A DNA stretch of 7,305 nucleotides from Candidatus Neoanaerotignum tabaqchaliae (GCA_904420235.1 CAJFUS010000211.1:1-7305), one strand, 5' to 3'. Shown: positions 1 through 7,123, counted from the stretch's first letter. Notes: generated by a model from the letters alone, not told the origin. Made by a program: numbers and translations.

Positions 1-37
1 CTTATTTTTAAGATATTTGCTTTTTATAAAGTTGATT

Positions 38-66
38 TTGAATCAAAGTTATGATATTGTTATAAG
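38..66 (+). promoter_or_regulatory. Candidate distal promoter of the aspS-gatCAB operon
   Basis: The -35-like hexamer TTGAAT (38-43) is separated by 17 bases from the -10-like hexamer TATAAG (61-66). They match the sigma-A consensus at 4 and 5 of 6 positions. Transcription would begin near 73 and give a leader of about 70 bases. The -35 overlaps a small inverted repeat (TTGATT 32-37 / AATCAA 41-46). This is pattern matching in AT-rich DNA, where chance matches are common. Confidence 0.4.
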
Positions 67-99
67 ATAGGTTTATTAGGTGATTTTTAGCTTTTAAGC

Positions 100-105
100 T
101 ATAAT
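100..105 (+). promoter_or_regulatory. Candidate proximal -10 element of the aspS operon
   Basis: A perfect TATAAT lies at 100-105, 38 bases before the aspS start codon, which would give a leader of about 30 bases. No good -35 stands 16-18 bases upstream, and there is no TG extension, so it would be weak or need an activator. The hexamer overlaps the right arm of an inverted repeat, TAGCTT (88-93) / AAGCTA (96-101), which could be an operator. The short leader has no room for a T-box riboswitch. Confidence 0.4.
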
Positions 106-143
106 ATGCCTGTGAGCAATTTTATTTAAGGAGAGATACAAAA

Positions 144-1472
144 ATGGAAACAGTTTCAGGTAAAATTTTGTCTGACGATATGGAAATAAAGGAACTTGTA
201 TCCAAAAATGAAGGCGAAAAAGTAAAAACCCACGGTATGATTTACTCAATTAAGCCGATGGGTGATTTCGCGTTTATAATATTAAGGAAAAGGGACGGAC
301 TTGTTCAATGCGTATACGAAAAAGGCATAAGCAAGTTTGACCTGTCGGATATAGGCTGCGAGTATTCCGTTGAGGTGGAGGGAACTCTTAAAAAGGACGA
401 CCGTTCCCCAAACGGCTTTGAAATTCACGCCGAAACAATAGATGTTATTACAAAACCTCATGATGAGCCGGCCATAAATATATCCAAAAGAAAACTCGGC
501 CTTTCCCTTGAAAAGGATATAGAACTTCGTCCGCTTACCCTTAGAAACAATCAAAAAAGGGCTGTGTTTAAAATACAGGAGGGCATTGTTAAGGGATTCA
601 GAAAATACATGGAGGACAATGGTTTTACAGAAATACACACTCCTAAAATAGTGGCCACAGGCGCAGAAGGCGGAGCAAACATATTTAAGCTTGACTACTT
701 TGGCAAAAAGGCTTTCCTGGCTCAGAGCCCACAGTTTTATAAGCAAACCCTTGTTGGGGTTTATGAAAAGGTTTTTGAAGTGGCCCCCGTATTCAGGGCC
801 GAGAAGCACAACACTACAAGACATCTTAACGAGTATGTCGGCCTTGACTTTGAAATGGGATTTATAAAAGATTTCAGGGAAATAATGGAAGTTGAAACAG
901 GAGCCGTAAAAAGCATGATTTCAACCCTTAAAAACGAGTACGCCAAAGAAGTTAAAATGCTCAATGTCGTTCTTCCTGAATTCGACGAGATACCTTGCGT
1001 AAAATTTAAAGACGCTAAGGAAATGATAGCCGCAGAGTATAACAGAAAAATAAAGGACCCTTACGACCTTGAGCCAGAGGAGGAACAGCTTATATCAAAA
1101 CTGTTCAAAGAAAAATATAACAGCGACTTTGTTTTTGTAACCCATTATCCTGTTAAAAAGCGTCCTTTTTATGCAATGGACGACCCGGAAAACCCTAAAT
1201 TCACATTAAGTTTCGACCTTTTGTTCAGAGGGCTTGAGATTGCCACAGGCGGACAAAGAATACACGACTATGACGAACAAGTTAAAAAAATGATTTCAAA
1301 AAATCTTAACCCTGAAGATTTTGAAAGCTATCTTATGATTCATAAATACGGAATGCCGCCTCATGGAGGCATAGGAATGGGTCTTGAAAGACTTTGCGCC
1401 CGTCTTATAGACGAGCCTAATGTTAGATATACTTCCCTGTTCCCAAGGGATATGACAAGACTTGTGCCTTAA
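144..1472 (+). CDS. aspS: Archaeal-type, probably non-discriminating aspartyl-tRNA synthetase (aspartate--tRNA(Asn) ligase)
   Basis: This class IIb synthetase activates aspartate with ATP and loads it onto tRNA in the cytoplasm. At 442 residues it has the length of the archaeal/AspS2 type; the bacterial form is near 590 residues with a GAD insertion, which is absent here. Residues ~25-105 form the OB-fold anticodon domain, and ~135-442 the catalytic domain. The flipping-loop region is GAEGGANIF (173-181), followed by QSPQFYKQ (194-201). Motif 2 carries FRAE (217-220) with Arg226-His227, and motif 3 is GIGMGLERL (409-417) with Arg416. RPFY (340-343) favours aspartyl over asparaginyl synthetase. 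Pro89 lies in the OB-fold loop where, in my hand alignment, a proline goes with the relaxed (Asp plus Asn) tRNA specificity described for archaeal enzymes. Its position directly before gatCAB supports charging of tRNA(Asn) with aspartate. The start at ATG 144 has AAGGAG (128-133) ten bases upstream. The family call is firm; non-discriminating specificity is inferred. Confidence 0.93.
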   Translation: METVSGKILSDDMEIKELVSKNEGEKVKTHGMIYSIKPMGDFAFIILRKRDGLVQCVYEKGISKFDLSDIGCEYSVEVEGTLKKDDRSPNGFEIHAETIDVITKPHDEPAINISKRKLGLSLEKDIELRPLTLRNNQKRAVFKIQEGIVKGFRKYMEDNGFTEIHTPKIVATGAEGGANIFKLDYFGKKAFLAQSPQFYKQTLVGVYEKVFEVAPVFRAEKHNTTRHLNEYVGLDFEMGFIKDFREIMEVETGAVKSMISTLKNEYAKEVKMLNVVLPEFDEIPCVKFKDAKEMIAAEYNRKIKDPYDLEPEEEQLISKLFKEKYNSDFVFVTHYPVKKRPFYAMDDPENPKFTLSFDLLFRGLEIATGGQRIHDYDEQVKKMISKNLNPEDFESYLMIHKYGMPPHGGIGMGLERLCARLIDEPNVRYTSLFPRDMTRLVP

Positions 1473-1500
1473 TTTAAAGTTTAGAAGGAGCTGAGCTTAA

Positions 1501-1788
1501 ATGTTGATAAACGATGAAATGATAGATTATATCAGCGAGCTGGCGCGCCTTAAGCTGCGTGACGACGAAAGAGAAAGCGCCAAAAACGAGATAAACAAAA
1601 TTATAGATTACATGGATACTCTTAATCAGCTTGATACATCTGAGATAGAGGCTATGAGCCATGCTTTTCCTGTTAAAAATGTTTTTAGAAAAGACGAAGT
1701 AATGCCGTCTAAAGACCGCGACGATATACTCCTTAACGCTCCTGATAAAAAGGACGGGGCGTTTAAGGTTCCAAAAACATTTGAATAA
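1501..1788 (+). CDS. gatC: Asp-tRNA(Asn)/Glu-tRNA(Gln) amidotransferase subunit C
   Basis: GatC is the small non-catalytic subunit that wraps around the GatA-GatB interface and stabilises the amidotransferase. The 95-residue length is typical. Family landmarks are visible in order: the N-terminal helix with ELARLKL (13-19), the LDTSEIEAMSH stretch (44-54), FRKDEV (62-67), and the C-terminal NAP...G.F.VPKTFE pattern (79-95) that contacts GatA. The ATG at 1501 is preceded by AAGGAG (1485-1490) with a 10-base gap. The gene begins 28 bases after aspS and ends 15 bases before gatA, with no terminator between them, so co-transcription is expected. An alternative start at Met7 would remove part of the first helix and has no ribosome site. 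Confidence 0.97.
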   Translation: MLINDEMIDYISELARLKLRDDERESAKNEINKIIDYMDTLNQLDTSEIEAMSHAFPVKNVFRKDEVMPSKDRDDILLNAPDKKDGAFKVPKTFE

Positions 1789-1803
1789 GCAGGAGGTGCC
1801 AAA

Positions 1804-3276
1804 ATGGATTTAAGTAAGCTTTCCGCACTTGAGGCGGGAAAACTGATAAAAAACAGAGAAATAGGCGTGGCCGAGATAACAAAGGCCGCTCTTGAAAATA
1901 TTGAGAAAACTGACAAAAACTATAACGCATTTATAACTGTTTGCGCCGACGAGGCAATGAAACGCGCAGAAGCTGTTCAAAAGGGCATTGATGACGGAAC
2001 ATATACATCTCCCTTAGCAGGCGTTCCAATGGCTGTTAAAGACAACATGTGCACAAAGGGCATATTAACAACGGCGGCGTCAAAAATACTTACAGGATTT
2101 AAACCGTTTTATAACTCAACGGCTGTTCAAAAACTTGAAGACGCCGGAGCGGTTTTGCTTGGCAAGCTTAACATGGACGAGTTTGCCATGGGCAGTACAA
2201 CGGAAACATCTTTTTATGGCCCAACGGTTAACCCATGGGGAGAAAACCGCGTTCCCGGAGGTTCATCGGGAGGCTCAGCGGTTGCGGTGGCTACAGATGA
2301 AGCCTACTATACCCTTGGTTCCGATACAGGCGGTTCCATAAGACAGCCGGCTTCCTTCTGCGGAGTTACGGGAATTAAACCCACATACGGCACAGTTTCA
2401 AGATATGGCCTTCTTGCTTACGCTTCGTCTCTTGACCAAATTGGTCCTGTGGGAAAAAATGTTGAGGACGTTGCCGAGGTTCTTTCAATAATTTCGGGAC
2501 ACGACAAAAAAGACAGTACATCCGTTAATCAGGAACCTCTTAAATTTAATCTTCAAAATAATGTTAAAGGCAAAAAAATAGGAATTCCTGCGGAGTATTT
2601 CTCGAAAGGGCTTGAAAAGGACGTTAAAGACAGAGTTCTTGAGGCCGCCAAAAAACTTGAGTCAATGGGGGCCATTGTTGAGGAATTTAACATGCCCGAA
2701 ATTGATTACGCCATACCGGCCTACTATATAATAGCATGCGCAGAGGCAAGTTCAAATCTTTCAAGATATGACGGTGTTAAATATGGATTCAGAACTCCCG
2801 AGTTTGAAGACCTTACAGACCTTTACAATAAAACAAGAAGCGATGGCTTCGGCATAGAGGTTAAACGCCGCATTATGATAGGCGCATTCGTTCTTTCAAG
2901 CGGATATTATGACGCTTACTATAAAAAAGCCCTTAAGGTTAAGGCCGTAATTAAAAATGCCTTCGACAGGGCATTTGAAAAATATGACGCTATTTTAAGT
3001 CCGGCCGCTCCAACAACAGCTCTTAAAATGGGAGAAAACTTAAGCGACCCGCTTAAAATGTATCTTGGCGATATTTACACCGTGTCGGTAAACCTTGCCG
3101 GACTTCCGTCAATAGTTATTCCCTGCGGATTTGACAAAGAAGGCCTTCCTGTTGGCCTTCAAATTACCGGAAAGGCTTTCAGTGAAAACAATATAATGAA
3201 CATAGCTTACTCATTCCAGCAGGAAACCGATTACCACACAAAAAAACCTGTATTAAAAGTATCAAAGGAGGCGTAA
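1804..3276 (+). CDS. gatA: Asp-tRNA(Asn)/Glu-tRNA(Gln) amidotransferase subunit A (glutaminase, amidase-signature family)
   Basis: GatA hydrolyses glutamine, and the ammonia travels through an internal channel to GatB. The 490-residue length is normal. The amidase Ser-cisSer-Lys triad is complete: Lys79 in GVPMAVKD, Ser154 in the GGSSGGS loop (152-158) and Ser178 in DTGGSIRQP (174-182). These numbers coincide with the Staphylococcus aureus enzyme. Arg356 and Asp423 sit at the spacing expected of the residues that hold the glutamine carboxylate and amine groups; this is a hand alignment. The start at ATG 1804 has a near-perfect AGGAGGTG (1791-1798) five bases upstream. The gene lies between gatC and gatB, and its final codons contain the gatB ribosome site. 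Nothing suggests degeneration. Other amidase-signature enzymes are unlikely given the neighbours and the close match. Confidence 0.98.
   Translation: MDLSKLSALEAGKLIKNREIGVAEITKAALENIEKTDKNYNAFITVCADEAMKRAEAVQKGIDDGTYTSPLAGVPMAVKDNMCTKGILTTAASKILTGFKPFYNSTAVQKLEDAGAVLLGKLNMDEFAMGSTTETSFYGPTVNPWGENRVPGGSSGGSAVAVATDEAYYTLGSDTGGSIRQPASFCGVTGIKPTYGTVSRYGLLAYASSLDQIGPVGKNVEDVAEVLSIISGHDKKDSTSVNQEPLKFNLQNNVKGKKIGIPAEYFSKGLEKDVKDRVLEAAKKLESMGAIVEEFNMPEIDYAIPAYYIIACAEASSNLSRYDGVKYGFRTPEFEDLTDLYNKTRSDGFGIEVKRRIMIGAFVLSSGYYDAYYKKALKVKAVIKNAFDRAFEKYDAILSPAAPTTALKMGENLSDPLKMYLGDIYTVSVNLAGLPSIVIPCGFDKEGLPVGLQITGKAFSENNIMNIAYSFQQETDYHTKKPVLKVSKEA
3266..3271 (+). promoter_or_regulatory. gatB ribosome binding site embedded in the gatA 3' end
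   Basis: AGGAGG lies inside the last codons of gatA (Lys-Glu-Ala before TAA 3274-3276) and eight bases before the gatB ATG. Only three bases separate the gatA stop from the gatB start. This arrangement fits translational coupling, which would help make the two catalytic subunits in equal amounts; the coupling itself is inferred. Confidence 0.85.
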
Positions 3277-3279
3277 GCA

Positions 3280-4713
3280 ATGGAATTTTTAACAACTATG
3301 GGTCTTGAGGTTCATTGCGAGCTTTCAACCAAAACAAAAATTTTCTGTTCCTGCTCAACAGAGTTCGGAGGAGAACCTAATACTCACGTGTGCGAGGTAT
3401 GCACGGGTATGCCCGGCTCACTTCCCGTTTTAAACGAGCAGGTTGTGGAATATGCCATAAGAACGGGACTTGCCACTAACTGCACAATTACGCAGTACAA
3501 CAAATTTGACCGCAAAAACTATTTTTATCCTGACCTTCCAAAGGCCTATCAGGTATCACAGCTTTATCTGCCTATATGTCAAAACGGGCACATTGATATA
3601 GAAGTTAACGGCGTTAAAAAGGCAATAAGAATAAAGGAAATTCATATGGAAGAGGACGCTGGAAAGCTTATACACGACCCTTGGGATGACTGCACCCTTG
3701 TTGACTACAACAGATGCGGAGTGCCTCTTTTGGAAATTGTTTCGGAACCGGATTTTGAGAGCGGCGAAGAAGTAATAGCTTATCTTACAAAGCTCAAGTC
3801 AATACTTCAATATATAGATGTTTCAGACTGTAAAATGGAACAAGGTTCTTTAAGGGCGGACGTAAACCTTTCAGTTCGTCCTGTTGGACAAACTGAACTT
3901 GGCACAAGAACGGAGATGAAAAACATAAACTCCTTTAAAGCCATAGCAAGAGCCATTGAGGGAGAGAGAAAACGTCAGATAGAAGTTATAACCGAAGGCA
4001 AAAAAGTTGTTCAGGAAACAAGGCGCTGGGACGACAACAAAGGCGCATCATACGCTATGCGTTCAAAAGAAAATGCTCAGGATTACAGATACTTCCCTGA
4101 ACCTGACCTTGTGCCTATTGAGATAAGCGACGAGTGGATTGAAAGAGTACGCCAATCACTTCCAGAGCTTCCTACAGAGAAAAAAGAAAGATATATATCC
4201 GAATACGGCCTACCTGAATATGACGTTGATATTATAACAGGCTCAAAATTCCTTGTTAAGATATTTGAAAAAGCCCTTGAAGTATGCGGAGAGCCTAAAG
4301 AGGTATCAAACTGGATAATGGGGGAAGTTCTTAGAATGGCGTCTGAAACCGGAACAGAACCGGAAGATATTAAATTTGACCCTGAAAATCTTGGAAAGCT
4401 TATACTTCTTGTTAAAAAGAAGACTATAAACAGAAATACCGCCAAAGAAGTATTTGAAAAAATGTTTACTGACAACGTCGACCCGGAAAAATATATTAAA
4501 GATAACGGCCTTGAGATGGTTACTGACGACGGCGCCGTTTTGGCTGTTGTTAAAGCCGTAATAGAGGCTAATCCAAAGGCTGTTGCTGAATTTAAGGGCG
4601 GAAGCGCTAAAGTTAAGGGCTTTATCGTCGGTCAGTGCATGAAACAGCTTAAAGGTAAAGCGGACCCTTCTGTTGTTAACAAAATAATATTAGAGGAACT
4701 TGATAAAATATAA
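3280..4713 (+). CDS. gatB: Asp-tRNA(Asn)/Glu-tRNA(Gln) amidotransferase subunit B
   Basis: GatB binds the mischarged tRNA, phosphorylates the Asp or Glu side chain with ATP, and amidates it with ammonia from GatA. The 477-residue length is standard. The cradle domain (~1-290) holds GLEVH with Glu10 and His12, and HMEEDAGK (122-129) with Glu124/Glu125; these are the conserved acidic and His positions of the metal/ATP site. The family signature DYNRCGVPLLE (142-152), EQGSLRADVN (187-196) and YRYFPEPDL (269-277) are also present. Cys23, Cys25, Cys38 and Cys41 form a CxC...CxxC set expected to bind zinc, which the Bacillus and Staphylococcus versions I recall lack. The helical and YqeY-type tail (~300-477), which contacts the tRNA elbow, ends with FIVGQCMKQLKGKADP (448-463). 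Start at ATG 3280; gatA ends three bases earlier. It is the last gene of the operon, followed by a terminator. Confidence 0.98.
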   Translation: MEFLTTMGLEVHCELSTKTKIFCSCSTEFGGEPNTHVCEVCTGMPGSLPVLNEQVVEYAIRTGLATNCTITQYNKFDRKNYFYPDLPKAYQVSQLYLPICQNGHIDIEVNGVKKAIRIKEIHMEEDAGKLIHDPWDDCTLVDYNRCGVPLLEIVSEPDFESGEEVIAYLTKLKSILQYIDVSDCKMEQGSLRADVNLSVRPVGQTELGTRTEMKNINSFKAIARAIEGERKRQIEVITEGKKVVQETRRWDDNKGASYAMRSKENAQDYRYFPEPDLVPIEISDEWIERVRQSLPELPTEKKERYISEYGLPEYDVDIITGSKFLVKIFEKALEVCGEPKEVSNWIMGEVLRMASETGTEPEDIKFDPENLGKLILLVKKKTINRNTAKEVFEKMFTDNVDPEKYIKDNGLEMVTDDGAVLAVVKAVIEANPKAVAEFKGGSAKVKGFIVGQCMKQLKGKADPSVVNKIILEELDKI

Positions 4714-4726
4714 TACTTGATTTTAT

Positions 4727-4754
4727 GCCGGAGTGTGTCTGCCTCCGGCTTTTT
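4727..4754 (+). terminator. Intrinsic terminator of the aspS-gatCAB operon
   Basis: A perfect 7-base GC-rich stem, GCCGGAG (4727-4733) with CTCCGGC (4743-4749), encloses a 9-base loop and is followed at once by TTTTT (4750-4754). It starts 13 bases after the gatB stop codon. It separates the operon from the nucleotidase gene. Confidence 0.93.
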
Positions 4755-4892
4755 GTGTTATTAATCAAAATTTATCTATTTGAAAATTAACCATTATTAA
4801 AATATTCAATAATAAAATTCATACAAACAAAATCAGCCTGAATTTTTTAAATATACGCAATAAAAAATCACATTTTCTATTATAGCTTTGCA

Positions 4893-4921
4893 TTGAAATT
4901 GGCTTGTAAAAATGTTATGCT
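4893..4921 (+). promoter_or_regulatory. Sigma-A-type promoter with extended -10 for the nucleotidase gene
   Basis: TTGAAA (4893-4898) and TATGCT (4916-4921) are exactly 17 bases apart, and the -10 is preceded by TG-T (4913-4915), an extended -10. They match the consensus at 4 of 6 positions each. Transcription should begin near 4928, giving a leader of roughly 38 bases. With the terminator upstream, this makes the nucleotidase an independent unit. The rest of the spacer (4755-4892) is AT-rich, and I see no gene or conserved RNA in it. Confidence 0.65.
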
Positions 4922-4950
4922 ATTTAAAGGTAAAAAATATTTTTAAGAAA

Positions 4951-4955
4951 GAAGG
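4951..4955 (+). promoter_or_regulatory. Ribosome binding site fixing the GTG start of the nucleotidase
   Basis: GAAGG (4951-4955) stands ten bases before GTG at 4966. This site selects the GTG rather than the later in-frame ATG (Met16). Starting at Met16 would delete the positive N-region and most of the signal peptide's hydrophobic core. Confidence 0.75.
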
Positions 4956-4965
4956 TTGAGTTTTA

Positions 4966-6948
4966 GTGAAAAAAAGTGGAAAAATTATATCATTTATAAT
5001 CGCCTTTTCAATGATATGTCCAATTTCCATTCCGGCTGCACAGAATACTCCAGATACCAACGATGAAATAGCTGTGTTATATACAAATGATGTTCACTGT
5101 ACATCTGATGATGGCATGTCATACGCCGCAATAGCCCAATATAAATCCGAAATGGAAGAAATATACGGCAGCAACAACGTAACACTTGTTGATGTGGGCG
5201 ACGCTATTCAAGGCGGTGTTTTAGGCGCTATGTCCAATGGAAGCTGGATTATTGATATAATGAACGATGTTGGATATGACTTAGCTGTTCCCGGAAACCA
5301 CGAGTTTGATTTTGGCGTTGACACTTTTATGGATATAGTTAAAAATCAAGCCCAATTTCCATATATAAGCTGTAATTTTCTTAATTCAGAAGGGAATATG
5401 CTCCTTGACGGATATAAAATAGTGAGCTATGGTGAAATTGATGTGGCGTATGTTGGAATATCAACTCCGGAAACCATAACAAAAGCAACCCCTATATATT
5501 TTCAAGATGAAAACGGCCAGTACATATATGATTTCTGCCGCGGCGATAATGGCGCAGAGCTTTACGAGCAGGTTCAAAAAAACGTTGATGAAGCCAGAAA
5601 CAACGGAGCCGATTATGTTATAGCTCTTGGTCACCTTGGTGAAGAGCCTCAAAGTTCTCCTTGGATGTCAACAGAAGTTATAGCCAATACAACAGGTATT
5701 GACGCTCTTATTGACGGACATTCCCACACTGTCGAGCCGTCAAAAACTGTTAAAAACGCTGATGGCGAGGATGTGCTTTTAACCCAAACAGGAACAAAAG
5801 CCCAATATATAGGTAAACTTGTTATAGAAAGCGACGGCACAATGTCGTCGGAACTTATTGAATTGAGCGGTGTAAGCGGTTCATCAGATTTGTATAACTA
5901 TGTTAAAACTGTTGTTGAAGGTATTCAAGCTCAGTATATGTCAAAAACCGAGCAAGTTGTGGCTAAAAGTGACGTTGATTTGCTTATGAAAGACCCTGTA
6001 ACAGGGTACTATACCGTTCGTTTTGAAGAAACAAACCTCGGCGATTTATGCGCCGACGCTTACAGAATTATGCTTGATGCAGATATTGGTTGGGTAAACG
6101 GTGGAGGAGTGCGCGAAAATATTTTATCAGGAGACATTACATACGGAGATATTATAGCCGTACACCCATTCGGAAACATGATTTGTCTTGCGGAAGTAAG
6201 CGGACAGCAGATTTTAGACGCCCTTGAGCTTGGTTCTATGCTTGCCGGAGAAGATGCCAACGGAGGATTTCTTCAAGTATCGGGAATTAAATATACAATT
6301 AACACAGCAATCAAATCATCTGTTCAGCTTGATAACGAAGGTAACTTCGTTTCGGTTGCTGGAGACAGAAGAGTGTCCGACGTTCAGGTTCTTAACAAAG
6401 AAACAGGAGAATATGAACCTATCAATCCTGCTGAAACCTATACTTTGGCAACTCACAATTATATGCTTAAAAACGGCGGAGACGGATATACAATGTTCGG
6501 CAAGGACAATATAAATATTTTAAAAGACGAGGTTATGGTTGACAATGAGGTTTTGATAAATTATATAGCCGACGTTCTTGGCGGCGTTGTTAGCGAGGAA
6601 TATGCCCAGCCTCAGGGACGCATATCAATAGTAAATGTTGCAGAGGAACAAAACGACGCCTCTGTCAGCACTGAAACAGATGAAATAAGTAATGAAAATA
6701 CACAAATTACTGAAGACAAAACAAATGATATTGAACAACCGACTCCCGAGAATAACAACTACTCAAGCAACACATCTTCTTATACAACATATACTGTTTC
6801 AAAAGGCGACAGTCTTTGGAAAATATCAAGAGAAGAATATGGCTCTGGAGTATTTTGGACATTAATATATGATGCTAACAAAGACACAATAGAAAATCCA
6901 AACGATATTTGGGAAGGCCAAACAATAAACATACCAGTTGTTAAATAA
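4966..6948 (+). CDS. Secreted LysM-anchored bifunctional metallophosphatase/5'-nucleotidase (UshA-like)
   Basis: This is an exported dinuclear-metal phosphoesterase that probably removes phosphate from extracellular nucleotides for nucleoside and phosphate salvage. The start is GTG. Residues 1-25 form a Sec signal peptide (KK...GK, then a hydrophobic core, likely cut near SIPAA|Q). The metallophosphatase domain (~34-300) shows TNDVH (Asp42, His44), GDAIQGG (Asp79), GNHEFDFG (Asn111, His112), GHLG (His223) and GHSH (His252, His254), so all expected metal ligands are present. UshA has Gln where His254 is here. The 5'-nucleotidase C-terminal domain (~325-557) has TNLGDLCADA, NGGGVRENI and HPFGN (to 404), and NGGDGYTMF (503-511), the nucleoside-binding region. 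A low-complexity Ser/Thr/Asn/Glu linker (~560-607) leads to one LysM domain (~608-657; YTVSKGDSLWKIS ... GQTINIP), which binds peptidoglycan. No LPxTG signal or C-terminal membrane helix is seen. UshA is near 550 residues; linker and LysM account for the excess. The exact substrate cannot be read from sequence. Confidence 0.93.
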   Translation: MKKSGKIISFIIAFSMICPISIPAAQNTPDTNDEIAVLYTNDVHCTSDDGMSYAAIAQYKSEMEEIYGSNNVTLVDVGDAIQGGVLGAMSNGSWIIDIMNDVGYDLAVPGNHEFDFGVDTFMDIVKNQAQFPYISCNFLNSEGNMLLDGYKIVSYGEIDVAYVGISTPETITKATPIYFQDENGQYIYDFCRGDNGAELYEQVQKNVDEARNNGADYVIALGHLGEEPQSSPWMSTEVIANTTGIDALIDGHSHTVEPSKTVKNADGEDVLLTQTGTKAQYIGKLVIESDGTMSSELIELSGVSGSSDLYNYVKTVVEGIQAQYMSKTEQVVAKSDVDLLMKDPVTGYYTVRFEETNLGDLCADAYRIMLDADIGWVNGGGVRENILSGDITYGDIIAVHPFGNMICLAEVSGQQILDALELGSMLAGEDANGGFLQVSGIKYTINTAIKSSVQLDNEGNFVSVAGDRRVSDVQVLNKETGEYEPINPAETYTLATHNYMLKNGGDGYTMFGKDNINILKDEVMVDNEVLINYIADVLGGVVSEEYAQPQGRISIVNVAEEQNDASVSTETDEISNENTQITEDKTNDIEQPTPENNNYSSNTSSYTTYTVSKGDSLWKISREEYGSGVFWTLIYDANKDTIENPNDIWEGQTINIPVVK

Positions 6949-6967
6949 ATTAATATAAATTAAAAAT

Positions 6968-6987
6968 GGGCCATATAAATATGGCCC
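6968..6987 (+). terminator. Hairpin terminator after the nucleotidase gene, possibly bidirectional
   Basis: The inverted repeat GGGCCATAT (6968-6976) / ATATGGCCC (6979-6987) is perfect. In practice it forms about 8 pairs with a 4-base loop. It starts 20 bases after the nucleotidase stop. On the plus strand the following U-rich stretch (TTATATTGTTT) is interrupted. On the minus strand the hairpin is followed by ATTTTTAA, so it might also stop transcription coming from the right. Confidence 0.8.
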
Positions 6988-7123
6988 TTATATTGTTTCA
7001 AAATGTTAATCAAAGATTAAAAAATAAACATTAGATGGTTTTTACAGATAATTTTAAGACTTCTGTTTATAACAACCGCAAATATAATTTAGTTGTGATT
7101 TTAAAATGAAATTTGTTTTTAAG

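Noticed and set aside
1..70. Open plus-strand frames entering from the left edge (ending at 54 and 70)
   Set aside because: The stretch is extremely AT-rich, the residues are low-complexity (Phe/Leu/Ile/Lys), and promoter-like elements lie within it. It reads as non-coding.
282..824. 180-codon open frame on the minus strand inside aspS
   Set aside because: It lies wholly antisense to a strongly conserved synthetase gene and resembles no family I recognise. Other antisense or shifted frames in 761-964, 1474-1662, 1626-1916, 2135-2341, 4083-4475, 4994-5185, 5461-5840 and 6060-6514 are rejected for the same reason.
144..1472. Asparaginyl-tRNA synthetase as an alternative identity
   Set aside because: The RPFY motif at 340-343, the overall match to archaeal AspRS, and linkage to gatCAB (needed when AsnRS is absent or bypassed) favour AspRS.
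1473..1500. Possible regulatory hairpin around AGCTGAGCT between aspS and gatC
   Set aside because: The pairing is only a few bases, no T-run follows, and the segment is explained by the gatC ribosome site.
4755..4892. Riboswitch or small gene in the spacer upstream of the nucleotidase
   Set aside because: The stretch is AT-rich without stable GC-containing stems or a start codon with a ribosome site, and the likely transcription start lies downstream of it.
4966..5043. Lipoprotein signal around Cys18 of the nucleotidase
   Set aside because: The residues before Cys18 (F-S-M-I) do not form a lipobox, and an ordinary signal-peptidase site follows near residues 24-25.
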